55,349 nucleotides of DNA from Nocardia panacis (GTDB lineage: Bacteria > Actinomycetota > Actinomycetes > Mycobacteriales > Mycobacteriaceae). The DNA lies in contig NZ_QZFU01000044.1 in NCBI RefSeq assembly GCF_003598715.1, positions 1 through 55,349 on the forward strand, written 5' to 3'. Below the pieces are notes generated by a model. It had not been told where the DNA came from, made no database searches, and was given only the letters and a program-made list of their open reading frames with translations. Numbering within the stretch: the stretch's first letter is position 1; each line of letters starts with the position of its first letter. Shown piece after piece: positions 55,218 through 55,349 of this stretch. A program made the translations under genes and the position numbers.

Positions 55218-55348
55218 AGGCGCAATGCCGCTCAGTTAGTGGGTTGGGCTGGGTGTCAAGTGGATCGTGTTGTCGTGCGCGTGGGGGCATGAGAGTAGGA
55301 CAGCGGAACTACTGGTAGAGAGATCTTGTCCGCCAAGACAAACCGCTC
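55213..55348 (+). repeat. Terminal inverted repeat, right copy (probable IS end)
   Basis: The reverse complement of 1-136 with one mismatch (55222). It reads outward from the window as GCAATGCCGCTCAGTTAG and continues to the end. No complete reading frame fits in the visible 130 bp. As on the left, it directly adjoins a hairpin with GGCCTAG. Confidence 0.75.
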
Positions 55349-55349
55349 A

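Overview
The window is a 55.3-kb piece of a high-GC actinobacterial chromosome. Gene content and order point to the mycolic-acid group (Corynebacteriales), most likely Nocardia or a close relative. The evidence is nrdR beside an hrpA helicase, a sigB / ideR / galE / DUF3099 / DUF3039 / YihY neighbourhood like the Mycobacterium tuberculosis Rv2707-Rv2718c region, a mycobacterial-type oxyR-ahpC-ahpD locus, and frequent GTG/TTG starts. I see no rRNA, tRNA, CRISPR array, prophage or complete insertion sequence. It reads as core chromosome with small accessory modules.

Layout. 1-5 kb: an IS-like terminal repeat, the nrdR upstream region with three phased GGTATACC-like elements, nrdR, and hrpA convergent to it. 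5-15 kb: class III aminotransferase, an SDR with altered catalytic residues, two AraC regulators, a DUF5134 membrane protein, a SigK-like ECF sigma factor overlapping an anti-sigma protein without a membrane anchor, PhzF, and an AraC/VOC/UvrA-like cluster. 14-19 kb: S10 peptidase, ahpD-ahpC divergent from oxyR, a cyclotransferase-like protein and an MFS transporter. 20-23 kb: a polyamine operon with a PLP ornithine-decarboxylase-like gene overlapping a fused AdoMet decarboxylase/spermidine synthase. 23-38 kb: DUF3516 helicase, PAC2 protein, lipoprotein, DUF4192 protein, galE-ideR, an overlapping deacetylase/acetyltransferase pair (acuC-pat), ArsR plus a 6PGDH-like dehydrogenase, and sigB behind a SigE/SigH-type promoter. 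38-47 kb: methyltransferase, a MazF/RHH toxin-antitoxin pair with a dyad operator, a GlxA-type regulator with a possible 11-codon leader ORF, MFS transporter, DUF3099, DUF3039, YihY, a superfamily 2 helicase, and a divergent TetR/SDR pair. 47-55 kb: SWIM/Snf2 pair, TetR with a clear operator, DUF7455, PAP2 phosphatase, a convergently arranged two-component system, and a DUF952 protein.

How the genes work together. Several small circuits stand out: peroxide defence (oxyR, ahpC, ahpD), iron-dependent regulation coupled to galE, reversible protein acylation (acuC, pat), polyamine synthesis from ornithine, and stress sigma control (sigB, ECF sigma plus anti-sigma).

The two ends of the window carry the same sequence in inverted orientation: 126 identical bases, then one mismatch and nine more matches. 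Both copies abut a GGCC-rich hairpin. This fits a contig or segment bounded by two inverted copies of an insertion sequence, and it limits what can be said about the flanks.
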